Below are positions 9,981 through 19,055 of a stretch of 36,851 nt of DNA, one piece after another. Position 1 is the stretch's first letter, and every line of letters begins with the position of its first letter. A model generated the notes under the pieces. That model did not search any database, was not told the origin of the DNA, and was given only the letters and a program-made list of their open reading frames with translations. This DNA comes from Clostridia bacterium. Its GTDB lineage: Bacteria > Bacillota > Clostridia > Christensenellales > Borkfalkiaceae. A program made the position numbers and the translations under genes. Where the stretch lies: positions 1 to 36,851 of the forward strand of contig JAGHIT010000075.1 of NCBI GenBank assembly GCA_017887095.1. Reading direction: 5' to 3'.

Positions 9981-10155
9981 TTTTTATCCACTCCTTAAAA
10001 TTGGTATTTCGCGTATAACGCCGATAAAAGCCCCTACGCGCGCAATTTGCTTCGCGTCGAAAACTTTATCGAGAGAGGATAAAAAACGCCGCCAAAGCCA
10101 ACATCTAAGCCTTGACAGCCGTCTAAAATGATAATTATAAAGTCGCGTCGGCGCA

Positions 10156-11010
10156 TTACTTGCCGCGCGGGGCTTTCCCTTTTGCCTTACCGCCGGGCGC
10201 TTTTGCGCCGGTCGGTTTGGCTTGCCCGACTTGTCGAGCTTGCTCGGCTTGCCGCTCTCGTGTCTGATCCCTGTTGATCTCACTAGTTATTCGTTGCTTG
10301 CAAACAGATATCAACGCAGCAATCTGCTGTTCACGACTCATCGGCGCCGCTTCCGAGATTGCCGTCTGCTGCCGCGCCGTTTGCCGCAGCTCCTTTTTCC
10401 TTTGTTTTTCCTCGGCGCGCTGCTGCGCCTGATCTCGCTTCTGCCGTTGAGCCTTGCGCTGCTTCAAATAATCTTTATATAGCGCTCTACGTAAACCCAT
10501 ACAGTCAATAGGATAAGAAGCTATAAGTTTATTCCCTTCACTTGCATACTTCCCTATAAAACCCGTTAGTTTATGTTCTTTGACTGTTCGTAAATACTTC
10601 GCAAGATGACTTCTTAATTTTTTCCCTATACCCTCGTCAACAATAAGGTGATCTTGGCTCTTATTCCGATACTTGCGAACATATTTATGTTTTACCGGGA
10701 TAGCACTATAATATTGAGCAACCGACTGAAAACCTTTTATCTCCGTTTGTAAAATATCGCCGCAAAAATCCATTGCTTTCGGCTTATTTAAGTTATCCGC
10801 ATAATCGAACTGTTTTTGCTTATGCAACCTTTCTTGATATTTTTCATCTCGTGGATTTATACTCGAAAGCGGGATAAGCCAATTTTGACCGTATAATTTA
10901 ACACATACAAAAGGACGGGCGCTCGCTTTCATTGCCGTAAATTTTTCCGCCATTGATGAGAACTCGTCAAAGTATTTTTGTGTTAGTATATATACGCCAA
11001 ACTCCTTCAT
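10156..11010 (-). CDS. Possible ToxN/AbiQ-like endoribonuclease toxin with low-complexity basic C-terminal tail
   Basis: N-terminus resembles ToxN/AbiQ/CptN fold: VYILTQKYFDEFS...ARPFVCVKLYGQNWLIPLSSINPRDEKY; preceded by promoter, short RNA and terminator. Family call from pattern only. Confidence 0.45.
   Translation of the reverse strand: MKEFGVYILTQKYFDEFSSMAEKFTAMKASARPFVCVKLYGQNWLIPLSSINPRDEKYQERLHKQKQFDYADNLNKPKAMDFCGDILQTEIKGFQSVAQYYSAIPVKHKYVRKYRNKSQDHLIVDEGIGKKLRSHLAKYLRTVKEHKLTGFIGKYASEGNKLIASYPIDCMGLRRALYKDYLKQRKAQRQKRDQAQQRAEEKQRKKELRQTARQQTAISEAAPMSREQQIAALISVCKQRITSEINRDQTRERQAEQARQVGQAKPTGAKAPGGKAKGKAPRGK
10219..10254. repeat. 9-bp repeat array A (4 units, GGCTTGCCC-like)
   Basis: GGCTTGCCC GACTTGTCG AGCTTGCTC GGCTTGCCG; encodes RQAEQARQVGQA. 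Confidence 0.85.
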
Positions 11011-11025
11011 TTCTCCTTTATATAA

Positions 11026-11054
11026 AAATTGAGTCCCCGTCGCAACAGGGACTC
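11026..11054 (-). terminator. Intrinsic terminator between leader RNA and toxin-like ORF
   Basis: Minus strand GAGTCCC-TGTTGCGACG-GGGACTC-AATTTTT. Confidence 0.8.
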
Positions 11055-11113
11055 GCCTCGCTTACGACATAAGTCATAAACGTTCGTCAATTCGCAAAGG
11101 CTTCTACCCTTGC
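11031..11113 (-). ncRNA. Short terminated leader RNA upstream of toxin-like ORF (candidate RNA antitoxin)
   Basis: Bounded by a perfect consensus promoter and an intrinsic terminator; no ORF; no obvious tandem repeat inside. Confidence 0.4.
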
Positions 11114-11119
11114 CCTATT

Positions 11120-11148
11120 ATTATACGTAATAAGCCCCGTTTTGTCAA
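11120..11148 (-). promoter_or_regulatory. Perfect consensus promoter
   Basis: TTGACA (11148..11143), 17-nt spacer, TATAAT (11125..11120) on minus strand. Confidence 0.88.
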
Positions 11149-11335
11149 TACTTTTCGGCAAATTTCCGACAACTTTTTTCTTGTGTTGTCCCAAAGGATC
11201 ACTTTCCTCGCGGAGCGTTTCCTTTTGGTCTGCCACCACGAGCAAACGGCACACTACTTCTTATGCTTTCACTTTTCCCTACGCCCCTGCCGATTTCTTC
11301 CGCAATCTTTTTTGCGCATACGCTCATTACCGATC

Positions 11336-11590
11336 TCACTTGCGCCTCATCAGATCGAGTTCATATTTGGCGTTCGCTATCGCGTCGTCGTATTCGAACT
11401 CCGAGAGCGCAAGCCAACGCGCCGCACGATCAGTGACCTCGGCGCGATTTTCAGCTTCTTTCTTCTCGGCTTTGAGTTTCTTGATTTGACGCATAAGACA
11501 CGAGAACTTTTCTCCGATCGCGCAAACCTCGCAATTACTCGCGTTATAGCTCCTGCACGCGTCTTTGACCGGGCAATTCCTGTTTTTCAT
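11336..11590 (-). CDS. Hypothetical Cys-containing small protein
   Basis: 84 aa MKNRNCPVKDACRSYNASNCEVCAIGEKFSCLMRQIKKLKAEKKEAENRAE: four N-terminal Cys plus coiled coil. Confidence 0.6.
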   Translation of the reverse strand: MKNRNCPVKDACRSYNASNCEVCAIGEKFSCLMRQIKKLKAEKKEAENRAEVTDRAARWLALSEFEYDDAIANAKYELDLMRRK

Positions 11591-11659
11591 TCTTCTACCT
11601 CCATCTCATCGAATATCCGTGATATCCGTTTCCCCTATGAAAACCGTCACCATTGTAAC

Positions 11660-11830
11660 TCATTTTTTGTGTTCTACCTTTTTGCGACGTCCCCGCGAAG
11701 CGGCGCGTTCCTCGGCGACTTTGCGGCGACACTTTGGGCTGCAATACTTTTGCGGTCCTTTCCTCTCGAACTCCTTGCCGCAGACCGGACAAACGCCCTT
11801 TTTTGCTTCTTCGTTCAACCCGTCTTTCAT
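11660..11830 (-). CDS. Small zinc-ribbon protein (56 aa)
   Basis: MKDGLNEEAKKGVCPVCGKEFERKGPQKYCSPKCRRKVAEERAASRGRRKKVEHKK; CPVC...CSPKC; not in supplied ORF track. Confidence 0.7.
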   Translation of the reverse strand: MKDGLNEEAKKGVCPVCGKEFERKGPQKYCSPKCRRKVAEERAASRGRRKKVEHKK

Positions 11831-12105
11831 TTTATGTCATCAGAAAGAGATCTGTATCGGTCGATCAGATCTCTGTCGGCGTCGATCGCGTTTTTGATCA
11901 GCTCGTTTATCAGCTCCGCTTGCGTCATCTTTTTCACCGCCGCAAGATCCACGAAGTCGCTCCAAAGACAGTCAAAGATCCGAAACGTCTTTTTCGTGCT
12001 TGCCGAGCTTGTCGAGCTTGCCATGCCTGTCGTGCTTGCCGAGCTTGCCCGACTTGCCGTCGGGAAAAGCTCATCGAGCAATGCGTAATCTTTGTTTTTA
12101 CTCAT
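11827..12105 (-). CDS. Small protein downstream of ParA (possible partition partner)
   Basis: 92 aa, overlaps parA stop by 4 bp; C-terminal MTQAELINELIKNAIDADRDLIDRYRSLSDD; internal low-complexity ASSAST from nonamer repeat. Confidence 0.6.
   Translation of the reverse strand: MSKNKDYALLDELFPTASRASSASTTGMASSTSSASTKKTFRIFDCLWSDFVDLAAVKKMTQAELINELIKNAIDADRDLIDRYRSLSDDIK
11996..12058. repeat. 9-bp repeat array B (7 units)
   Basis: GTGCTTGCC GAGCTTGTC GAGCTTGCC ATGCCTGTC GTGCTTGCC GAGCTTGCC CGACTTGCC; encodes TASRASSASTTGMASSTSSAST. Confidence 0.9.
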
Positions 12106-12872
12106 TTTCGATCTCCTATAATGTTTTCTATTTCGTCCGCGAGCGCGGAGTAGTCCTTTGCCGCCTTACTGTCGCGTCTGTACTCTTTAACGGATAGCCC
12201 GGTTGCCTGTGCCGCCGGCACATCAACCGTCGCCCGTATTTTCGTCCGGAAGATCTCACAACCGAGCAGCCGTTCGACGGCAGCGCCGAGCTTCGCTTCC
12301 AACGCCTGTGTCAGAGTGCGGCGTGAATTGTATTTTACGATCAGAACGCCAAGCACTTTTATCTCTTGATTGAGCGGTCTGACCTGCGCGATCGTTTCCG
12401 CGATCCGTCCCACGCCGTCGGCGCTGAAAAACTCCGCCTCGGTCGGGATCAGAACGTAATCTGCGGCAACAAGCGCGGCTGCCGTCAGTTGGTTGACCGC
12501 CGGCGGGCAGTCGATGAGTACGACGTCGTACCGATCCTGCGGGATCTTCGACAACAGATCGCGTATGCGAATCACGAACGCCGGCATTGACGCAAAACGC
12601 AGCAGCTCCGTTTCGAGCGTCCGATCAGCCGGGATAATATCTCCGTATTTTTTCGTTTGTGTTATCTCATCGATCCCGCCTTTGAGCGTCAGCCAATCGA
12701 TGACGGATCTGTCCGCCTCTCGCACGCCGCAGAACGTCGTCAGATTACGCTGCGCGTCGAGATCGACCACAAGCACCTTCTTGCCGCGCGTTGTAAACTC
12801 CGACATTAGATTGATGACGGTGGACGTCTTTCCGACGCCGCCCTTCTGATTAAAAACTACGATCGTTTTCAT
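12102..12872 (-). CDS. parA: ParA/Soj-family partition ATPase
   Basis: MKTIVVFNQKGGVGKTSTVINL, VLVVDLDAQRNLT, YDVVLIDCPPAVNQLTAAAL; start at 12872 behind AAAGGAGTAAAGGAT. Confidence 0.92.
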   Translation of the reverse strand: MKTIVVFNQKGGVGKTSTVINLMSEFTTRGKKVLVVDLDAQRNLTTFCGVREADRSVIDWLTLKGGIDEITQTKKYGDIIPADRTLETELLRFASMPAFVIRIRDLLSKIPQDRYDVVLIDCPPAVNQLTAAALVAADYVLIPTEAEFFSADGVGRIAETIAQVRPLNQEIKVLGVLIVKYNSRRTLTQALEAKLGAAVERLLGCEIFRTKIRATVDVPAAQATGLSVKEYRRDSKAAKDYSALADEIENIIGDRK

Positions 12873-12890
12873 ATCCTTTACTCCTTTCAT

Positions 12891-12971
12891 CGGCTTGCCA
12901 TGCTTGCCGAGCTTGTTCAGCTTGTCGGGCTTGCTCGGCTTGCTTTGCTTGCTCGGCTTGCCCGGCAAGCC
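12891..12971. repeat. 9-bp repeat array C (8 direct units plus 1 inverted) upstream of parA
   Basis: CGGCTTGCC ATGCTTGCC GAGCTTGTT CAGCTTGTC GGGCTTGCT CGGCTTGCT TTGCTTGCT CGGCTTGCC then CGGCAAGCC. Confidence 0.9.
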
Positions 12972-12985
12972 CATGATAACATAAA

Positions 12986-13022
12986 TGAAAATATTTTACA
13001 ACAAAAATGTTAAATATTTTCA
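12986..13022. promoter_or_regulatory. 11-bp perfect inverted repeat in parA upstream region (candidate operator/centromere)
   Basis: TGAAAATATTT ... AAATATTTTCA, with inner AACA/TGTT. Confidence 0.6.
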
Positions 13023-13057
13023 ATTTGCCGAAAAATTACAATCATTGAAGCGCAGAG

Positions 13058-13084
13058 CGGCTTGCCCGACAAGCCGAGCAAGCC
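13058..13084. repeat. 9-bp repeat array D (1 forward, 2 inverted units)
   Basis: CGGCTTGCC CGACAAGCC GAGCAAGCC. Confidence 0.8.
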
Positions 13085-13111
13085 GCCCGCATGGAGAACA
13101 CAAGAAAGATC

Positions 13112-13441
13112 TTATGCTTTTGCTTTACGGTCGGTAAACTCGACTTCGGCGTTCACCATTTTCACGGCGACGCGGCGCTCGCCGTCCTTTTCATAGAGAT
13201 CGATGTCGAGATCCCCGGCGGCAAACACGCCCGAGCCCTTGGCGAGATACTTTTCGCAGTTTTCGGCAGCCTTGCCCCAAACTTCGACGCGCAGTATGCT
13301 CGGCGCTTCTCTGCCCGGTCGGTTGGACGCCACCGTCAGAACACAGACTTTTCTCTTGTGTTCTTCCTTTTCCCCGCTCGCACGAAGTTCTTTGATCTCC
13401 GGCTCGAATACGAGATTGCCTTGAATTTGCGCTTTCAGCAT
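13112..13441 (-). CDS. ssb: Single-stranded DNA-binding protein
   Basis: 109 aa OB-fold-like: MLKAQIQGNLVFEPEIKEL..., VLTVASN, LRVEVWGKAAENCEKYLAKGSGVFAAGDLDIDLYEKDGERR. Confidence 0.8.
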   Translation of the reverse strand: MLKAQIQGNLVFEPEIKELRASGEKEEHKRKVCVLTVASNRPGREAPSILRVEVWGKAAENCEKYLAKGSGVFAAGDLDIDLYEKDGERRVAVKMVNAEVEFTDRKAKA

Positions 13442-13468
13442 TGTTATTTCCTCCTTGCTTTCGCAATT

Positions 13469-16132
13469 TTATTGTCTGTACGGCGACCGGATATCTCCGC
13501 TCGCAATCATCTTCATCGCGTCCGGGAAGTCGAACAGAGTATAAACGACGTCAGAAGCAACGACTTTGAAGCTCGTGCGCTCCCGTGCCGAGCAGATCGC
13601 AAAGCACTCGCCGTTGCCGGCGTTGGCGATCTGATTGCTCTCCGTTTCATTGATCCCGCCCGCCGAGCGATAGAGATCCGTCAAGATCGTAATGTCAGCC
13701 GGAGCGAGCGAGAATATGAACGAGTATTGCGTGTTGTTGACGATCGCCGTCGTTTTCTGCACGACGGCAGCATTGCCGAGTATGTCCGACAAGTTCTGCG
13801 TCAAGAACATAATGCTGCCGTTGTATTTTCTGATACGCTTGTACCACAGGAACACGAAGTCAAGCGCTACCGGCTGCTCCGGATCGATGAAGTTATACCC
13901 TTCGTCGATCGCAACGAACGGGTGTATCTGATCGCGCCCGGATCGGTTCATCTCGCGGATATTGATGATCTGCTGATCGAGATACCTCATAATCACCAAC
14001 ATTTGCGCGTTTGCAACAGTATTGTTCTTAGCGCCGAAGAGCGATTGGAAGTTGAAAACGACCATGCGCTCATCGGACGTCAGCGTCGAAGCGCCGTTCC
14101 AAAGATTGGAAAAGCGTCCGCCGGTCGCAAACTTTGCGACGTACGTCCGGACACGTTCGAGATTAGCCCGACGCGACGGCAGCGTTTCTGCGTCGAGTTC
14201 GCGCTCAACCGTTTTCATCAGATCATCGAACGTCGGATAATCTTCCGGCTTGAACGCCGTACAATCGGTATGCTCCGTAATGCCGCGCGCCGCATACACT
14301 TTTGCAAGTATGTTGTTCAGTTCTTCGAGGCTATCCGACGTAATGCCGGCGAGCGTGATCCGAAAGAAGCTCTCCAAAAACTGTAAATGCGCCGCAAAGA
14401 CGACTTCCGGCTCTGCCGGAGCGCCGTCATCGGTCAGTATCTGATAGATGTGCAGCGGGTTGATCCGCCCTTCCGTCGCGTTGCCGACGTCAATGAAACG
14501 CCCGCCGACGTTCCGACACAACGTCAGATACTCGTTTTCCGGATCGAGGATATATATTCTCGAATTTTCGGAATAGATAAGCGACAAAAGCGTTTTCGTG
14601 AAAAACGACTTGCCCGATCCGGACTTTCCGAGCACCATTGCGTTACTATTTATGTACTGCTGATTGTCGCGCTTCCATATATCGAGGATCACGGGATAAT
14701 AGTCATAGCCGATTGTAAAGCCTTCCGGCTCGATGATCGAAGTAAACACGAACGGGAACACGGCGGCGAGGCTCTCCGAATTGATCCCGCGCTCAAAGTT
14801 GCGCAGAGCGGTTTTCTTCGATACGGTTGCAGCGGCAAAGCCGTCGAACTGCCGACCGCGCAGGAAATTTGCCTTGAAGCCGTTGGACATGATACGACGG
14901 CGCACTTCCTTCTTAAATGCGGAGTTCGTTTCTTTTGTGTTGTTAAAGCCCGTGACCGTCAGCGTGCAATCGAATAGCAGTTCGTTCTCGTTTTGGATCG
15001 ACTGCGCGAGATTTACCATTGTCTGAACGTGCGTTTCCTGCGAAATCGCCTCGCTGATCTTGCCGCTACCGCGGCGCGTTTCGAGTTCAACGACCGCGCG
15101 GTCGATACGCTTGACCGCCTTACCCTTTTCGACCGGCTTTATCGTCAATACGACCTTCGTATTGTCGATATTGAACAATCCCGCGCCCCATGCGTTCCCG
15201 ACGCCGAGCGGGAAGTCGGAGATAGCACAAGTGAAAGAATACACGTCGTCGCAGACGCACGACGTCGAATTAAACCGCACTTTGTCCGGTTTAATGTAAT
15301 CGGTGTAACCGTCCGGCTCGATTTTATCGATCTCGCGCTCATCAAAGTTGCGCGTGTAGCAATACTTGAAAAACACCGCCACTTCTTTTGCTTCGAGCAA
15401 ATACGCCGTCAGCCCGGCTTTGTCCAAGCCGCGCCGTACGACGTCAACCTGTTGTAAAAGCTGATCCGCGTCGTTTTCATATACGACGACATAGTAATAC
15501 GGTCGATACTGCTTTGCGACATTGTTCATCGCGTCGATCTGCGCCAACCGGCTTTTAAGGATCTCGATCTTCGCGTCGTCCTGCGGGTATTCCTGCCGCG
15601 CGGCTTCGAGCTTTGCAAACAACTGCCCCGCCACCTCGTCATAATTGATCGGACGATCGATTTTGACGATCTGCATGGTGGCACTCTCGCCCAAGCCGTT
15701 AAGTACGGACGCGAGTGCCGAGATCCGCCGATTCTGCTCCACCTCGTCGAGCAAACCAAACTCGACTGAGCCGACGGACAAAACCGCGCCGACGTACCCG
15801 TCGTACTCGACGATCCCGTCCGCACGGATCGTCTTGAACGGTATCAGATCCGCTGCGTCGCCGTTCTTTTTGCCTTTCTCATAGATCTTGCGCGAAGCGA
15901 CGTATTTGAGTACATAGATAAGATCCATGTACGCGCGTTCGTCGTCATCGGAGAAGAATAAAATGACCGACAGTCCCACGAACGCCAACAAGATCGCCCA
16001 CTTATACTCAAAATTCGAGAGCGCGATCAGAAACGCGACGATCATCAGACCGAACATCAAAATGATATCGACCAACGTAAAATTCAGCCATACGGTCGGA
16101 TTGACTTTACTCTTTTTCGGTATCAGCCTCAT
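13469..16132 (-). CDS. VirB4-family conjugation ATPase with N-terminal PrgI/VirB3-like TM region
   Basis: Two N-terminal TM segments; AMVLGKSGSGKSFFTKTLL Walker A; FVAIDEGYNFI Walker B region; YKRIRKYNGSIMFLTQNLSDIL. Confidence 0.92.
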   Translation of the reverse strand: MRLIPKKSKVNPTVWLNFTLVDIILMFGLMIVAFLIALSNFEYKWAILLAFVGLSVILFFSDDDERAYMDLIYVLKYVASRKIYEKGKKNGDAADLIPFKTIRADGIVEYDGYVGAVLSVGSVEFGLLDEVEQNRRISALASVLNGLGESATMQIVKIDRPINYDEVAGQLFAKLEAARQEYPQDDAKIEILKSRLAQIDAMNNVAKQYRPYYYVVVYENDADQLLQQVDVVRRGLDKAGLTAYLLEAKEVAVFFKYCYTRNFDEREIDKIEPDGYTDYIKPDKVRFNSTSCVCDDVYSFTCAISDFPLGVGNAWGAGLFNIDNTKVVLTIKPVEKGKAVKRIDRAVVELETRRGSGKISEAISQETHVQTMVNLAQSIQNENELLFDCTLTVTGFNNTKETNSAFKKEVRRRIMSNGFKANFLRGRQFDGFAAATVSKKTALRNFERGINSESLAAVFPFVFTSIIEPEGFTIGYDYYPVILDIWKRDNQQYINSNAMVLGKSGSGKSFFTKTLLSLIYSENSRIYILDPENEYLTLCRNVGGRFIDVGNATEGRINPLHIYQILTDDGAPAEPEVVFAAHLQFLESFFRITLAGITSDSLEELNNILAKVYAARGITEHTDCTAFKPEDYPTFDDLMKTVERELDAETLPSRRANLERVRTYVAKFATGGRFSNLWNGASTLTSDERMVVFNFQSLFGAKNNTVANAQMLVIMRYLDQQIINIREMNRSGRDQIHPFVAIDEGYNFIDPEQPVALDFVFLWYKRIRKYNGSIMFLTQNLSDILGNAAVVQKTTAIVNNTQYSFIFSLAPADITILTDLYRSAGGINETESNQIANAGNGECFAICSARERTSFKVVASDVVYTLFDFPDAMKMIASGDIRSPYRQ

Positions 16133-16452
16133 TGCAAACCTCTCAATCTCTGTGCGGCTTCGCTGCCTTCGCGCGGCACCGCCACAAGGTGACGCAAACA
16201 GATCGCAGTCAGACGCAATTTATAGTTTATGGCGAAAAACATAAACTCTTTCGCGTGCGGAGCGCTGCGAGCTTCGTCAATCTCTACTTCTTCAACATCG
16301 ACGATTTTCTTAATAAACCCGCCATGTCGCGGAAGCGCTTTGATAATATCAAAGTCGATTAACTCGCTTGCGCCCACGCCAAATATTGTATGTACTTTCA
16401 ATCTCGGTGTACCAACCCGATAAATGCAATAATTCTCACTCTGGGCTTTCAT
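16129..16452 (-). CDS. Hypothetical protein within T4SS operon
   Basis: 107 aa; overlaps start of virB4 and stop of virB6-like gene (operon packing). Confidence 0.65.
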   Translation of the reverse strand: MKAQSENYCIYRVGTPRLKVHTIFGVGASELIDFDIIKALPRHGGFIKKIVDVEEVEIDEARSAPHAKEFMFFAINYKLRLTAICLRHLVAVPREGSEAAQRLRGLQ

Positions 16453-18197
16453 TACTTATCTCCCTTGTCATTGCTAAATTTTGCATTTTCACCCTTCGGC
16501 AACACGTTATTCAGCAGTCCTGCGTGGTGATCTTTGTTTTGTGTATTCGACGCCGGCGCAGCCGCACTTTGCGTCGGTGCGGTCGGCTGCGGTGCTGCCG
16601 GCTGCTCGCGCTCATACTGCGCACCGCCCGCGTCATTGTTCACCGCATTGCTTGCCGCCTGTTCAGCCCCGCTTTGCGCGCCGCCTCCGCCGCTATTATC
16701 CGTAGTAGAACCGTCGCTCGTTGCCGCCGCGCTGCCTCTATTCGTGTGAAGCATTCCGAACGTCGGATTGCCGCCGTGACCATAACGACCAAGCGCACGC
16801 AGCACGCTCGCGCCGCGCGAATCGGAATACTTTTGACCGCCGATCAGATTACCGGCAAAATTTCCGAGCCGAGCGCCGGTCGGCAGCAAGCCTTGACGGT
16901 ATCTGCCGTATTTGTTGTAACCGCCGACTGTGAGGTTTTTCGCGCCGCGCAGCACGCCGCCGGCCGCAACAGCGCCGCCGAGAAGCGCGCGTGCAGAGTG
17001 CGCCATTTCCCTGCTTTCGTCCGCGCTCGATCCCATAAGCCGGGCAACGAGCAGCTGCCCGCCGTTGATCGCCAACGCACCGCCCATGAGCAGGAACGCC
17101 TTAAACAGATTTTCCGTAAAAGCAGACCACCCAAGCTCTGTAAAATCGATCATGGAGATCGTCGGAATGATCAGAAGGAAAATGTTCACGGACAATATAG
17201 CGCCATACGCAAGGACAACCTTTGAAACGACGGTGTCCCGCCAATTTTTGAACCGTGCGCCGTCGTCTAACGGGATCGTCGCGGAGATCAGAGGCAGCAC
17301 GATGAATAGCAGCACGATATCGAATATGCGCCGGACAAGTCCCAACATCGAAAAGATGATCGCCACCAACATCACGATCACGACGAGATACGCCGTCCAA
17401 AAGTTAAAGCTCTCCATTTCGACCATTGGATCACGCGTATAAGACTTATCCCCTTGCTCAAACCCTATAACATTTTTCTTGTGTACTCCGAATACATCGT
17501 CAGGCTTCATTGTCGAAAAATCAAGATCTGCCGCCGTATGTCCGCCTCTCCAACCGCTCTCTATAATCGGATCACCGTTCTCATCACGCATAAGCGGGAT
17601 CACTTCTTCGTAAATGATATTCCCCTGCTCATCGCGTTCAACAATCGGATTACCTTCCTCGTCCTTCATCTCTTCTCCAAATTCATCGAGTACGGGAATG
17701 GGTTCATATGTGATATTATCGTAATCGTATTGATACGACTTCCCCACCGACATATCGAATAGCTGCGCCGATATAGACAGGTTGCTATCCGGCGCGGTGG
17801 CGTCGTTCACCTTGATCAAAACGTAGTTCGACATCGTAATGCCGAAGATCATGAAAAACGCCATGACCAACGAAACAACGATCGTGCCGAAGCCCTGCCC
17901 GACCGTGCGGGCATGGGACTTTCGCTCGCCGCCCTTGATATTCACGACGTTTTTGACTACGGTAACGATCGTCGATACGGCGGCTACGAGCATAGCGACC
18001 AAAAATATCAGCAAAAAGGCTTTCGTAACGCTGCTGCTCCGCAGAAACACGTCTAATATCGACTGCCCGCCGTCCGTGCCTTCGACGCTCACCCGTTCTA
18101 TCCCGCATAGGACGCGAAACATCTCAAAGATCGTGTCCAAAAATTCGTACAACCAAAATAGCAGTTGCGCGAACATTTTATTGATCGCTATACCCAT
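16452..18197 (-). CDS. VirB6/TrbL-like conjugation membrane protein
   Basis: Multiple TM segments; long Ala/Gly/Ser/Gln-rich C-terminal tail; between pilin-like and virB4 genes. Confidence 0.8.
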   Translation of the reverse strand: MGIAINKMFAQLLFWLYEFLDTIFEMFRVLCGIERVSVEGTDGGQSILDVFLRSSSVTKAFLLIFLVAMLVAAVSTIVTVVKNVVNIKGGERKSHARTVGQGFGTIVVSLVMAFFMIFGITMSNYVLIKVNDATAPDSNLSISAQLFDMSVGKSYQYDYDNITYEPIPVLDEFGEEMKDEEGNPIVERDEQGNIIYEEVIPLMRDENGDPIIESGWRGGHTAADLDFSTMKPDDVFGVHKKNVIGFEQGDKSYTRDPMVEMESFNFWTAYLVVIVMLVAIIFSMLGLVRRIFDIVLLFIVLPLISATIPLDDGARFKNWRDTVVSKVVLAYGAILSVNIFLLIIPTISMIDFTELGWSAFTENLFKAFLLMGGALAINGGQLLVARLMGSSADESREMAHSARALLGGAVAAGGVLRGAKNLTVGGYNKYGRYRQGLLPTGARLGNFAGNLIGGQKYSDSRGASVLRALGRYGHGGNPTFGMLHTNRGSAAATSDGSTTDNSGGGGAQSGAEQAASNAVNNDAGGAQYEREQPAAPQPTAPTQSAAAPASNTQNKDHHAGLLNNVLPKGENAKFSNDKGDK

Positions 18198-18209
18198 TTT
18201 GCACCTCGC

Positions 18210-18701
18210 TTACCTGTTCAGATATTGCGCCTCGAATTGTTCCGCAGTTATCGTGGTACGCTTAAACTCCAACCGTATATCTTCCGGAATTGAACTTCCC
18301 GAATATGTACCTGTGACGATAAACGTATCATTCCCGCTCATTTCCACGTTGTAGTCATCGCGGATATTATAGATACTTCTAAAATCACAAAACACGCTAT
18401 ACCGTCCCTTGACTTCCTTATCGATATTAAGATCTGTCGACTTTTTCAAAAGACGATCATACCAATCTAATACTCTATAAAGCGTCCAATTCAAAGAGGT
18501 CTTTGTGCTTGGATCACTTTCATCATACTCTTTTGCCGAGATCTCGACATAATACGCTGCACCGTTTTCTGTGTCCTCGCAAAGCCATGTTCCGATAATA
18601 GGCTCTTTGCTTGGATCATCGTCCGTACACGCCGTCAGCGTGCCGCAGAGCAGCACGACCGAGAAAACACAAGACAAAACCGCCAAAATTACTCTTTTCA
18701 T
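18210..18701 (-). CDS. Putative lipoprotein
   Basis: MKRVILAVLSCVFSVVLLCGTLTAC lipobox; start chosen behind GAGGTGAAGG. Confidence 0.75.
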   Translation of the reverse strand: MKRVILAVLSCVFSVVLLCGTLTACTDDDPSKEPIIGTWLCEDTENGAAYYVEISAKEYDESDPSTKTSLNWTLYRVLDWYDRLLKKSTDLNIDKEVKGRYSVFCDFRSIYNIRDDYNVEMSGNDTFIVTGTYSGSSIPEDIRLEFKRTTITAEQFEAQYLNR

Positions 18702-18711
18702 ATCCTTCACC

Positions 18712-18993
18712 TCATACTGCGTTATTCGTCATCCATTCGGACAAAGCGCTTATCAGAATAGGCGCTGCGACCGCAACGACGAAAATGACCACCACGCCGA
18801 TAACAAACGACGCAAGGGCGCTCTTTGCCTCTTTGCGCTTATTCTCGTCGCCGCCGCTGCGCCACCATTTGAAACCGAGATATGCGCCCCAAATTGCGCA
18901 GAGCGAAACCGCGATCGTGATGAGCGCGGGAAACATACTGTCGAACAGTCCCGCCAACACGTCGCCGAATTGATTAAAGGTTTGATCGTTCAT
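18712..18993 (-). CDS. VirB2/TrbC-like pilin-type membrane protein
   Basis: 93 aa, two TM helices, charged loop WWRSGGDENKRKEAKSAL. Confidence 0.7.
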   Translation of the reverse strand: MNDQTFNQFGDVLAGLFDSMFPALITIAVSLCAIWGAYLGFKWWRSGGDENKRKEAKSALASFVIGVVVIFVVAVAAPILISALSEWMTNNAV

Positions 18994-19055
18994 AATACAC
19001 TCCTTTGTTTGTATAGATTTTATATATCGTCAGACGTTGCGTCTGTTTGTTTTTG

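Noticed and set aside
12873-12974. N-terminal 34-aa extension of ParA (MGLPGKPSKQSKPSKPDKLNK...)
   Set aside because: Canonical ParA start MKTIVVFNQKGGVGKT has a good SD; the extension is only the nonamer array being open in this frame, though translation cannot be fully excluded
13091-14386. 431-aa + ORF over ssb/virB4, and similar + ORFs at 14387..14977, 16368..17225, 19725..20621, 20928..22061, 30348..30740
   Set aside because: Antisense to well-supported conjugation, adhesin and polyvalent genes
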